From: Hyaloperonospora brassicae | Lineage: Eukaryota > Oomycota > Peronosporomycetes > Peronosporales > Peronosporaceae | Assembly: GCA_947650285.1 (NCBI GenBank) | Contig: CANTFL010000037.1 | Coordinates: forward strand, 62,001-126,000 | Direction: 5' to 3' | Length of the DNA stretch: 64,000 bases | Shown here: in pieces, positions 48,622-57,799 of the stretch | Layout: the number at the start of each line of letters is the position of its first letter | Numbering within the stretch: the stretch's first letter is position 1 | Notes under the pieces: generated by a model | The model's input: the letters and a program-made list of their open reading frames with translations, nothing else | Told to the model about the DNA's origin: nothing | The model's database searches: none | Made by a program: the position numbers and the translations under genes

Positions 48622-49776
48622 ATGAACATGTTGGATGAAGAAGAAACCTTTCACGCCACGCGTGAAGGGTTTACCCATTTGAGTGACATCGAATGGAGTG
48701 CGGTAGAACGAATGAGTTCTAACGTAGGCGGGCTCGCCATTAGCGCCATGTTGGAGTCTCTAGACAGAGACCAACAACATGCCGCTATCGCCAAGTTCAT
48801 TCAAAATGAACTTGCCATCGAGAGGGAGAAAGTAGCCTTTCTTCACCAGCAAGGCTCTCAACAGGCCGAGCAGTTGAGAGAACTCGGTGCTCAACAGACA
48901 GAGCTGTTGAGACAGCAGCAATTCCATGCTGCTGTGGGCGGGACGGCGCATGCGCGTCGTCCCGAAGTCATGAAAGTTGACATCTCCAAGTACAGTGGAG
49001 TCCCGGAGGACTCCCTGTTACTGTGGTTTGTCGAACTCGACAGAGCCTTAAGGGCTCGTCGCGTCGAAGATGAGCAAATGAAATTCACATTTGCTCAGAC
49101 CCACTTGGCAGGGCGTGCCAAAACTTGGTCCTTGGGGCTCGAGAGTAGCGACCCAAATGTGTTTAGGTCGCTAGATGACTTCAAGTCCCGGCTCAGACAA
49201 ACGTTTGAGCCGCCACGCGCGGAGTTCAGGGCTCGTTCAGAGCTCCTGAAACTCAAGCAGGGTAAGCGTGATGTGCACGCTTACGCACAACATATACGAC
49301 TCCTTGCGAGTAGTATAATTGCTAACCCAGTTCATGAACACACGTTGATTACGGTGTTCATGCGAGGGCTCGCAGAAAGGCCCGCCAGGAGCCACCTGTT
49401 CCGCCTTGAGCTGAATACGCTTGAAGAAGCGATATCAGCCGCGGAACAGGAAGCCTTTAGCATGAGACATGCTCATGCTAGCTCAAACTCTTATCGTCCA
49501 CCGAGACGACAAGAGATAGGAGGTCCAGAACCAATGGACCTCTGCTATGTTGAGAGCGAGAGACCTCGCTCTTCGAACAACAAGCGATTGCAGAGGTGCA
49601 ATCGCTGTCAGAAGTTAGGGCACTACGCATACGAGTGTAGTGCTCCACGCCCAGTACCAAACAGTACTGAGAGAAATGGACGACCATTCGCCAGAAAGGG
49701 CAATGGGCGTGGGTCCAGCGCTGTTGCGAAGCCGCAACAGCGAGACGGACCATCAAAAATTGGACGGGGTCAGTAG
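48622..49776 (+). CDS. gag: Gag polyprotein of the Ty3/Gypsy element
   Basis: 384 residues from the ATG at 48622 (MNMLDEEETFHATREGFTHL); an in-frame ATG at 48628 is also possible. The centre is a retrotransposon Gag domain (LLLWFVELDRALRARRVEDE; GRAKTWSLGL; FKSRLRQTFEPP; LTITVFMRGL-like LITVFMRGLAERPARSHLF). The C-terminal region has one CCHC zinc knuckle, CNRCQKLGHYAYEC, with the exact C-x2-C-x4-H-x4-C spacing. Gag packages the element RNA into particles. The stop at 49774 is a TAG, and pol lies in another frame, so a frameshift would normally be needed. Both ATGs sit inside an 11-bp stem. This is the only intact frame of the element. Confidence 0.92.
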   Translation: MNMLDEEETFHATREGFTHLSDIEWSAVERMSSNVGGLAISAMLESLDRDQQHAAIAKFIQNELAIEREKVAFLHQQGSQQAEQLRELGAQQTELLRQQQFHAAVGGTAHARRPEVMKVDISKYSGVPEDSLLLWFVELDRALRARRVEDEQMKFTFAQTHLAGRAKTWSLGLESSDPNVFRSLDDFKSRLRQTFEPPRAEFRARSELLKLKQGKRDVHAYAQHIRLLASSIIANPVHEHTLITVFMRGLAERPARSHLFRLELNTLEEAISAAEQEAFSMRHAHASSNSYRPPRRQEIGGPEPMDLCYVESERPRSSNNKRLQRCNRCQKLGHYAYECSAPRPVPNSTERNGRPFARKGNGRGSSAVAKPQQRDGPSKIGRGQ

Positions 49777-49826
49777 GGGAGGAGCGCCCTACTGATCCAG
49801 CAACCTCAAGAGAATTTGCAAATCTC

Positions 49827-50177
49827 TTGACGAAAGTTGCTCCAGATAGACGATCATTGTGTGTCTCTGCACCTGGTGATGACGTTTCGCTCATCACCTT
49901 GAAGTTGGAAGCGACAAATGATTTGTCGCTTCGTGCCCTAGTAGACTGTGGGGCGTCGAACAACTTTGTTCGTCGCCAGTTACTAGAGGGTCGTAGGCTC
50001 AAGGTCGTTGAGCGCGACATTCCCCTCACGAGGATGATGGTGCGCCTTGCAACAGGCGCATCGATAACCGTTGAGAAACGTGTAGTAGGAATCCACTACA
50101 CGTTAGAGGGCGAACAGAACGATGATGACTTCATCGTACTGGATCTGGATGACAAATTTGATGTCATCCTGGGATAA
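49827..50177 (+). pseudogene. Aspartic protease region of pol, stopped early
   Basis: The retropepsin core is visible: LRALVDCGASNNFVRRQLLE, then the second strand VRLATGASITVEKRVV and FDVILG. The active-site triad reads Asp-Cys-Gly (49944-49952) instead of the usual Asp-Ser/Thr-Gly. A TAA at 50175-50177 sits where family members continue ILG-x-PWL; PWL follows directly after the stop. The protease normally cuts Gag and Pol apart. Reading continues in the same frame beyond the stop. Confidence 0.8.
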
Positions 50178-51161
50178 CCTTGGCTCAGAAGGTACACGCC
50201 AAGGGTGAGCTGGCAGCATCGATCCGTGAAGATGCCTGCCGCTTGTTCATCGGATGGCCATCTGATGAACGTCTTGGAGCGTCCACAAGCGTGTGGATGT
50301 ACTGCGAGTGAGTGCGATGGCCTCACTTGCGTTTCGGTCGTTAGCACGACTGCACAAGATCACAGTGTAGTTGATCACTACACTGTGGACCAAGCTCCCG
50401 GCGGCTGTACAGGAGTACAGGCTGCGCCGAAGGTCCACCACTCGAAGAAGTCGAGTGGACCGGGACATGGATGCATGCCTAGCGGGCAGCATCTTAGAAG
50501 AAAGAAACCTGTTGCCCCCAAGGGGCAACATGGAAATCCTAGGCGACTGGAGAGTCGACCGTAGAGGATCGGTGCCTGAATGTGGTTGCACAGCCACAGT
50601 CGGAAGACGTCGAGGGAATAAGTCCCCACGTACTTGAGGAAGGAATTCCTCAAGAGTCACTTGCTGAGGGATCAGGCCCTCAGCAACCTGTAGAAGAAAG
50701 TTCTGTAGGAAGTAACCGAGACGTTGAACGTCTTAATTAATGACGGATCAATCGTAGGCGCTTATACGCTTGATCTGATTGTGCCTCCGAAGTTAACTTC
50801 GGAGATAACTCAGTTGCCAACGCTAGAACCTAAACGGTTCTTGCGTGATCTGCGTAGTGGCAAAGTCAAGCAGATCTGCATACTCGTCACGGAGGATGAG
50901 TATGTGGCCGATATTCGGTCGGCAACAGTATTTGCTGAGAACGAACGGGTTCTCAGCAGCTAATCGATGGACGAAAGTGTCCTCGATGAGAAGACTCGGA
51001 TTGAGCGATACACGTCTCAATCCTGGGAGTCACTTCAGGCAAATCCTTTGTATAAGGATTTGATCGAATTCAGAAATGTGTTCCCTGAATCCGTACCTTG
51101 CGAGTTGCCTAAGGACAAAGGCACTCGACACGAGATCGAGCTCAAACCGGGCTCGAAGTAG
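50178..51161 (+). pseudogene. Pol linker between protease and reverse transcriptase, with several stops
   Basis: The pol frame carries PWLRRYTPRVSWQHRSVKMP after the protease. It later resumes with SMDESVLDEKTRIERY and FRNVFPESVPCELPKDKGTR, the conserved run-up to reverse transcriptase. Stops interrupt it, including 50562-50564, 50961-50963 and TAG at 51159-51161, the last at a position that is usually Tyr in the family's KYCV motif. The part around 50200-50720 is poorly conserved and rich in perfect inverted repeats. Confidence 0.7.
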
Positions 51162-52705
51162 TGTGTCATGAAGCAGTGGCCACTGCCTCGTGAACAAGTA
51201 CTAGCGATCGACAAGTTCTTTGCCGATCGCTTAGCAGCGGGCCATGTGAGGGAATCAACTCCCCCTCACAGCTCTCCGACCTTCTGTGTGCGAAAGGCCA
51301 CAAGAGGATGGCGTATAGTGCACGCATTCAACAAGTTGAACGCTGCAACGGTACCGGCTCGGACGCCGATACCGAGGAAGGACGTAATCATAGATGGTAT
51401 GTCAAAGAGTACCATCTTTTCGTCCATGGATCTGATGGATGGATTCTATCAGATCCTGATGCGTGAACGGGACATCCCGTTCACGGCAGTGAGTACCCCC
51501 ATCGGGATGCCGTGGGAGTGGCTAGTGATGCCACAGGGGCTGAGTAATGCCCCTGCAACATTCAACAGATGTGTCACAAATCTGTTGAGACCGGTGCGAG
51601 ACTTCGCACCGAGTTACTTCGACGATGTGTTCGTCCATAGTCGGGCTATGGACGGAAAGACGGACGTTGAAGTTCACAGAACTCACGTTCGTCAGGTTCT
51701 TCAACTTATGCGCAAGCATAAGCTGTATGCCAACCTCAAGAAGTGTATATTCGCGGCTAGCGAACTACCACTTCTTGGGTGCATCGTGGGTAAACACGGC
51801 GTACGCCCTGATCCCGAAAAGATCAAGGCGATCACCGACTGGCCAGTGCCAGTCGATGTCAAGGGACTAAGGAATTTCCTTGGTCTAGCGGCGTACTTGC
51901 ACAAGTACTCGCGCAACTACGCCGAGATGACTGTTCATCTTTCTTGCTTGCTCAAGAAAAATGTCAAGTGGTCATGGAACGCTGAGTGCCAGCGTTCCTT
52001 TGAAGGTATGAAGCGGAGCTTGATGCAATCGCCGATCTTGGCGATTGCCTATCAGGACAGACCATTTCATGTGGTCTGTGACGCCAGCGATTTTGCGATC
52101 GGCTGTGCGTTAATGCAATTTGATGCAAATGGCGCAGAGCGCGTCATCTGTTATCAGTCGCGTCAGCTACAGGCAGCTGAGCGCAATTACCCAGTGCATG
52201 AAAAGGAACTCCTTGCCATGAAATATGCAATGGCTAAGGTCCGGGTCTATACTTAGGGAGATAGACCGTTCATCTTGTATACCGACCATGAGTCACTACG
52301 CACGGCCGTAAACAGCCCACACCTCTCGCAGAGAATGGCGAGGTGGCTGTCTTTCTTTGAGAAGTACAACTTCTCCGTGGAGTATAAACCAGGACGACTC
52401 AATGTCGTCGCTGATGCTCTTTCGCGCCGGCCCGATTTCGAGCCGGACGCACAAATCAACAGTGAGGATAAGCCGACTGTTGCGACACTGTCAGTCAGTG
52501 TCCCGTCGTCGAGTTTACTTGACGACGTACGAAAGGCATACGCGGAAGATAAGGATCTTCTGCGATTGATGGATCATCTGGTGCATCCATCCAGTAAATC
52601 ATTGCAGGATTTACCGGCTTTGTACCGATCCTCATCGGATCGGTATAGTACACGCAACGGATTGCTGTACTATACAGCTGTTCCGGCGACACGCCTCGTT
52701 TCGTC
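51162..52705 (+). pseudogene. Reverse transcriptase and RNase H of pol
   Basis: Open from 51162 to a TAG at 52254-52256, then open again in the same frame to about 52700. RT motifs in order are GWRIVHAFNKLN, FSSMDLMDGFYQI, MPQGLSNAPATFNRC, and the catalytic SYFDDVFVHS with both aspartates intact (51621-51626). The thumb has LGCIVGKHGVRPDPEKI and LRNFLGLAAYLHKY. RNase H follows with VCDASDFAIGCALMQFD and YPVHEKELLAMKYAM, then LYTDHESLR and VVADALSRRP after the stop. These copy element RNA into DNA. A frame change near 52700 leads to the integrase. Confidence 0.9.
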
Positions 52706-53500
52706 GTACCCGCTCATCATGATTTGCGTTTGCGCATCATGTATGAGTGTCACGATGCCCCAACAAGCGGCCATCGTGGAAGAGAAAAAACTTACCTCAC
52801 GGTAAGTCGTGACTTTTACTGGCCCCGCCAGTATCAGTTTGTTCGCAAGTACATACGTGCTTGCGAGGTTTGTCAACGGGTGAAGCCTAGTCCTTCATCC
52901 CGTGCGCCATTACAGCCTCTGCCTGTTCCGGCAGAGTGCTGGAAGTCCGTTTCAATGGACTTCGTCTTCGGGAAGCCCGAAGACGCTCACAAGAATAATA
53001 ACATTCTTGTGTTCGCTGATCGGTTCAGCAAGATGGTGCATCTTGCTGCAGTGCCCGAGTCCATCACGGCACCCGGCCGTGCTCGTGTCTTTCTTGACAC
53101 GATCTTCCGACTCCACGAGTTGCCCCGTGAACTCGTATCCGACCGTGACCCTCGGTTCACGGCGGCATTTTGGCAAACCGTGTTCCGTTCTCTTGGAACA
53201 CGATTGAAGATGTCTACTTCTGACCATCCGGAAACATATGGTAAGACGGAACGTGCAAAGCGTATCATCGAAGAGACACATCGAGGATATGTCCACTCGT
53301 TTTCGAGTTGGATCGAATTCCTTCCAATGGTGGAATTCGCCAGTAATAATTCGGTGCATGCTTCAACACAGCACACACCGTTTTACGTGAATGGCCTACG
53401 CCATCCACGAGTGCCCACCCTTATAGAGTGTGACTCTTGGATAAGGGGGGAGGGACTCGCTAGAGCAAAAACCGTTTTGGCTCTTGCTCATCACGTGTCG
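52706..53500 (+). pseudogene. Integrase region of pol
   Basis: The HHCC zinc site is complete: YECHDAPTSGHRG and CEVCQRVK. The core has the first Asp in SMDFVFGKPED, the second in LVSDRDPRFTAAFW, and the Glu in ETYGKTERAKRIIEE. The usual TDGQTE is TYGKTE here. The integrase inserts the DNA copy into the genome. It is joined to RT in a shifted frame, and the frame shifts again near 53500, so no full-length product is possible without corrections. Confidence 0.88.
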
Positions 53501-54216
53501 ACGCTAACGTCGTCACGTATGATGCCGATGTCGATCAAGTCGACATCGATGAAGAAGATCACCTCAATAATAGCGACGACGCTATTATTGACTCGGATGG
53601 TGATGACGATGCTGGTATATTCAGCATCGTCAACGATTATTCCAGCGAGGAAGAAGACAACCTCGCTGAAGAAGAGAACAATCTCTTAGCAGTGCGCACG
53701 AAGCGCACTGAAAGACAAAACAACGCGTCAGCAGAGAACTTCCTGCTGACTCGAGAAGCGGTAGTCCGTTTCGTTCAGGACTCCATCGCAAATGCGGTGG
53801 ACCGCCAGAAGCGGAACGTAGACAAAAATGGAAGAGCAAATGTTCTTTCATTAAAAATTAATGACCTAGTACTACTGTCTACGGTAAACTTACCTGGACA
53901 TGCAGTCACTAGTGTCGGCAGTAGTAAATTACTGCCGAAATACATCGGGCCATTTCCAGTGTTGCATTGCAAGGGCAATGCATACACGATCGAATTACCA
54001 CGTAGGATGCGCACGCATCCTACGTTTTACGTGGGGCGACTCAGGCCGTACTGTCAGTACGAGCCTTCTTCTTTCGATGAAGATAGCCCCCACGTTCAAG
54101 ATCCTCCATCAAGTTCTTGCGTTCGCGCTCCAGACGATCCGTCTGGAGCGCAGAAAAGATACCTCGAAACTCAACCGAGATATCTCCCTGCGAGCTGTCG
54201 CCAGCTCGCCGAATAG
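53501..54216 (+). pseudogene. Integrase C-terminal extension: acidic linker and GPY/F-like region
   Basis: A third frame reads a strongly acidic stretch (VDIDEEDHLNNSDDAIIDSD) and then NDLVLLSTVNLPGHAV, LLPKYIGPFPVLHCKGNAYT and RRMRTHPTFYVGRLRPY. That is the usual GPF/Y-type C-terminal module of Gypsy integrases. It ends with a stop at 54214. The chromodomain follows in yet another frame. Confidence 0.8.
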
Positions 54217-54373
54217 GGAGCGGACATCCCGCTCGACCTGAAGCTGCGCTGTGGCATAATGGCGCGATCCCTCGCCCGATCAGCCTCTTGACCCTTGCGG
54301 TTCTTCCGCACGGTATCAGTCAAAGCGTAGCGCCGGTCGCGCTCGTGCTTCAAGTCATCGCGCAATTCACCGA

Positions 54374-54667
54374 TTGCGCGATCCATCTCGTAAGGGTCGA
54401 GATGGTGAGCAGAATCATCTGGAGGAGGCCATTCCTCCTTTACCACATCCTTTGGTGGATGCTCACGGTGATCAACGCTTTCTAGTGGAGCGTATCTTGA
54501 ATCACCGTGACGATTCAGGATCAAGGACGAGCTACCTCGTCCAGTGGCGGGGGTATCTACCCTCTTGGAACAGCTGGGAGCCTCGCTCTCAGCTGTTGAT
54601 GGATGTGGAAGGTCTCGTCCGCCAGTATGACGAAACTCATACGATGAGTCCTGTGGCCCATCGGTAA
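54374..54667 (+). pseudogene. Chromodomain at the Pol C-terminus
   Basis: The frame reads FLVERILNHRDDSG, SYLVQWRGYLPSWNSWEP and LLMDVEGLVRQYDETH. This is the chromodomain core with its aromatic residues and the W-x-SWEP turn. In chromoviruses this domain directs insertion to marked chromatin. It is out of frame with the integrase tail ending at 54216. Confidence 0.85.
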
Positions 54668-55760
54668 ACACGCGCCCTAGGCGCTTGTAGACGGATTGCA
54701 AGTTTGCAATCGCGTCACGCATCTCAGCCGAGATGTGTGCCCTTCCCAGGGCGAACTTAGGGAATATACATCCCTATGTGCACGCTGCGAGTTGTCAGCA
54801 CAACTCGCACAAGGGTTTCCCCATGTGAGGCAAGGAATGCCTGCCTCACTCGATAAAAGATGCAACCGGTACCTAGCAACGGTTGGCGTTCGCCTTTCTA
54901 ACCTGAGGCGTACTGCCTCAAGAGTCTTAAGCCACCTTTCTCGTCCAAAATTCTTGACGTTTTGGACGAACGCGTTCTACGCAGCCAAAAGCGAGGCCTT
55001 GTCACGCTTTTGGTTGCTGTTGTACCATCGATGTCTAAGTAAGACACCGAGATAAAAAGCTTCCTTAGCGCGAAAGTTGCTCGCGCTGGAACTGAAGCCG
55101 TGAAGCTCAGTTGCATCGAATAAGGGTATTCGATGGTGTTGGCCTGTCTCGTGAGACAGGCTATTGATGAGCCGTACGGGCAAACGCCACGGCTTCAGCT
55201 CATCACGCTTCACAGTGGTACCCTTGTCGGTACCACGATTGTCAGTATGACGATGGCTTGCACCATCGTCAAGTCGCTCGTGCGAAGGAGCACGAGCTGA
55301 TTGCGGTGATTAGCAAACATACTCATCACCCGATTCGTCATCACTGCCGAACAGACTGTGTTGCAACTCACGAGTCCGTTCGTTCGGCAGTGGCCTTGGC
55401 GAACACTGAGACGTCGCCGGTGATCGAGACGCCTCTGCAGCATTGCTCGAGTCAGACACGTCTGACTCGCCAGAGTAGATGACCTCAATGTCGGGGTCAT
55501 CATGCGCACGCGGTGCTGTACCGCGTGCACCTGCAGCACCTGTTGCTGCATGCGAAGAACGAGCAGCAGACGACTAATCGTCTGCCGCAGAAGCTGGCAC
55601 AGGCACAGACTCTGTGTGCCTTGAGTCACCCCGCATAGACATTTTAACTATGCGAGGTCAGGTTGAGTTATGAACGGAACTGACCCAACAAGTGCTCCCT
55701 GTCCCAATGGCGCCCAACGGGTGGCCGCCATAATTTTCGATAGTCACAAAGTGACTATCA
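54668..55760 (+). other. Untranslated 3' part of the retroelement, dense in inverted repeats
   Basis: About 1.1 kb between the chromodomain and the polypurine tract without a supported gene. It contains many perfect stems, such as 55142-55150 with 55153-55161 (9 bp, 2-nt loop), 55215-55222 with 55229-55236 (8 bp), and 55739-55747 with 55751-55759 (9 bp, AAA loop), the last directly before the polypurine tract. Confidence 0.6.
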
Positions 55761-55775
55761 GTTAAGGGGGGGTGA
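55761..55775 (+). other. Polypurine tract
   Basis: GTTAAGGGGGGGTGA abuts the right LTR. Position and G-run fit the plus-strand primer of LTR retroelements. Confidence 0.85.
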
Positions 55776-56166
55776 TGTAACGGGACAGCCCGTTACATGG
55801 AAGTGTCACTTTATAGAAAGTGACAATGAAGAATATGAAGTTGGATATTCTTTGAACAATATCACCGATAGTGGTGATATTGGCGAGGCGACCAAAGGGT
55901 CTGCTCATTGGTTGATATCGTGATGATATCAACCCACCAATCGCCGCATGACACGCGCAATAAGTGGTGACGAGACGTCATCATACACTCAGTTATATTA
56001 TCATAATTAAGTCCGGTTAAACAGAGAGACAGTAACAAAAGACTTACTTATATTAATACAACAGTTTTACTTTTCCCTTATCTACGCTTCCTCATTTGCC
56101 TCGTGTACGTCAGTCGGGGCACCCAAACCCTTGCGTTAAGTTCACGCAAGGGTGTGCCCCGTTACA
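55776..56166 (+). repeat. Right LTR, 391 bp
   Basis: Starts TGTAACGGG, ends CCGTTACA. By eye it differs from the left LTR at about 30 positions, including one indel. Several differences fall in loops or between stems: the first loop is GCAG in the left copy and ACAG here. Confidence 0.95.
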
Positions 56167-57300
56167 GAATAGATCCTGTAAAGTCATGCCTGCTTCTGCT
56201 TCTATATAGAAAATACTTCAGACCAAGTGATACTCGTGGAGGAATAGAAGGAAGTAGACTGGTACTTGATCGTGTCGACTTGTCATGATGTCGTCGACAC
56301 GGGCGAAACATAGCGGCGTCATAGATCTCATAACTACTTGTGATGTTATAATCGATAATAAATATATTTTCCGAAAAACAGAACGATTGCGCAGGCGCCA
56401 TAGCTACCAGCGGAGAGGTCACGTGTTTTATTTGATGCATTGTCTATCTTCCATTGACCTGAAACAAATGAAAGTTAGTGTATACCGGCGCGTTTCTGAC
56501 CTTTCTGCAAACTGCAAAGACCAGCGCGTATTGTATTTGTTTGCTAGATAAATATAAACTTGCGACACGCCTTACTGATTCAGCTGTGGTGGAGTGGTGA
56601 CCGCTCGTTTAGAAAGTCGATCCCAACTCTTTACTGGCGCCCGGACGACCGACTAATGGAGAGGGTATTCCGATTCCGTGCTGTAGCTTTTGCTCACCTT
56701 GTGTCCCCGTCAGTAATGCGGGTTTCACTCTTCTAGGTGGACTCGAGTCAATGCCTAACTTGACTGTGGTTGGGATTGGGGCTGTCGCGTGGAAAAATTC
56801 ACACGATAGCGGGTGTACTTGTAAGGTGCTCAATATGAGTCACCTTAATCTCTACGAGATCGCCTCGTCCAAAGTAGATACTTGATTCGCGAGCATTTTG
56901 AACACTTGATCCGTCTCTCGATCTTGCGCCCTTCGACTCTATTTGTTTGCTGAGTCCAATAGAAGTTGGGATGCTAGGTTGAGAATCTTCGATCCCTGAC
57001 CAAACACACCAGGAATATCACTTGATTGAAGTATGTAACTTCTCTTGACGTCGGGTGACCAATAATACAACTCGGAAGAGAAGTCGACACGTGTAGTTAA
57101 AAGCTAATTAAACTATGTATCATGTCAACCAATCGGCCTTAAACCTTAAAACCTCGATAGGCCTATCGGTATAATGACTTTCGAGGCCGCGCGTCTCCCT
57201 CTCCAGAAGACCACCCCTTTGTATCTGTGTGGCCTACACTAAGTGCGCTCTCCCTGGAACTTTGGCGTGGTCCACATCCGACTAGTATACAACTGACCCC
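56167..57300. other. Between-element spacer
   Basis: No gene is supported. Short frames only. GAATAG directly follows the LTR and does not duplicate the left flank. Confidence 0.4.
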
Positions 57301-57500
57301 AAGCTCCAGATCTCCGATTTATCTCGCGATTTTTGGGTGATATCATGATATCTGGGGATCTCGCGATCTCTGGGTGGTCTCGTGATCTCTGATCGATCTC
57401 GCGATCTCTGGGTGACCCCTTGATCGCTACTTGGAATAGCGATCTGTCGATGATCTCGCGTTCTGTGGTCGGAATCGCGATCGCTATGTGATCTCTCCAT
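57301..57500 (+). repeat. GATC-rich imperfect tandem repeat
   Basis: Repeated GATCTCGCGATCTCTGGGTG-like units, about 20 bp long, with substitutions and short deletions: clear copies near 57355, 57395 and 57450. The units contain GATC and TCGCGA palindromes. The minus strand stays open through it (ERSHSDRDSDHRTRDHR...), which is a by-product of the repeat. Confidence 0.6.
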
Positions 57501-57799
57501 TTCTGGTAGTTATTGTCCTAGATTACGTAATCATTCTAGAGTAAACCACATATCCCATCCTTGCCGCCAGCGATGATGCGATCTGGTACGTTTGGGTACA
57601 CGATCGTGAGCCACCCGTTCCAGCTCTTATACTCCAATCGGAGTCCTTTTCGGACTTAACTGATGCTGGCGATCTGTAGGCTCCAAGGCCTAACACAACG
57701 GTAAGCTCTTGTAGTCACTTTTCCAAAATCGTCTCCTGCACCGTTAGGCGACGAACGGTGTCGATCTATCTGAGCATTCTTGTCATCTTAGCGGTAGTA

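Larger units (their letters stand above)
48186..56166 (+). mobile_element. Ty3/Gypsy LTR retrotransposon with chromodomain, full-length but defective
   Basis: 7981 bp from LTR to LTR. The order is LTR, primer site, gag, protease, reverse transcriptase, RNase H, integrase, chromodomain, untranslated 3' part, polypurine tract, LTR. Integrase after reverse transcriptase is the Ty3/Gypsy order, and the C-terminal chromodomain marks chromovirus-like members. gag is intact, but pol has several stops and at least two frame changes. The LTRs differ at roughly 30 positions by eye, so the copy is not young. No target-site duplication is seen (CCGAC before, GAATA after). The whole element is filled with short perfect inverted repeats (see findings). 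Confidence 0.93.

Noticed and set aside
55210..55629. 139-codon minus-strand frame in the retroelement 3' region
   Set aside because: No motif; long antisense frames are expected in sequence made of inverted repeats.
48186..56166. Dense short palindromes as a CRISPR-like array
   Set aside because: Each stem has a different sequence, there are no identical repeats with regular spacers, and the genome is eukaryotic.
57282..57500. Arg/Asp/Ser-rich minus-strand frame as an SR-like protein
   Set aside because: It is generated by the GATC-rich tandem repeat and has no flanking coding sequence.
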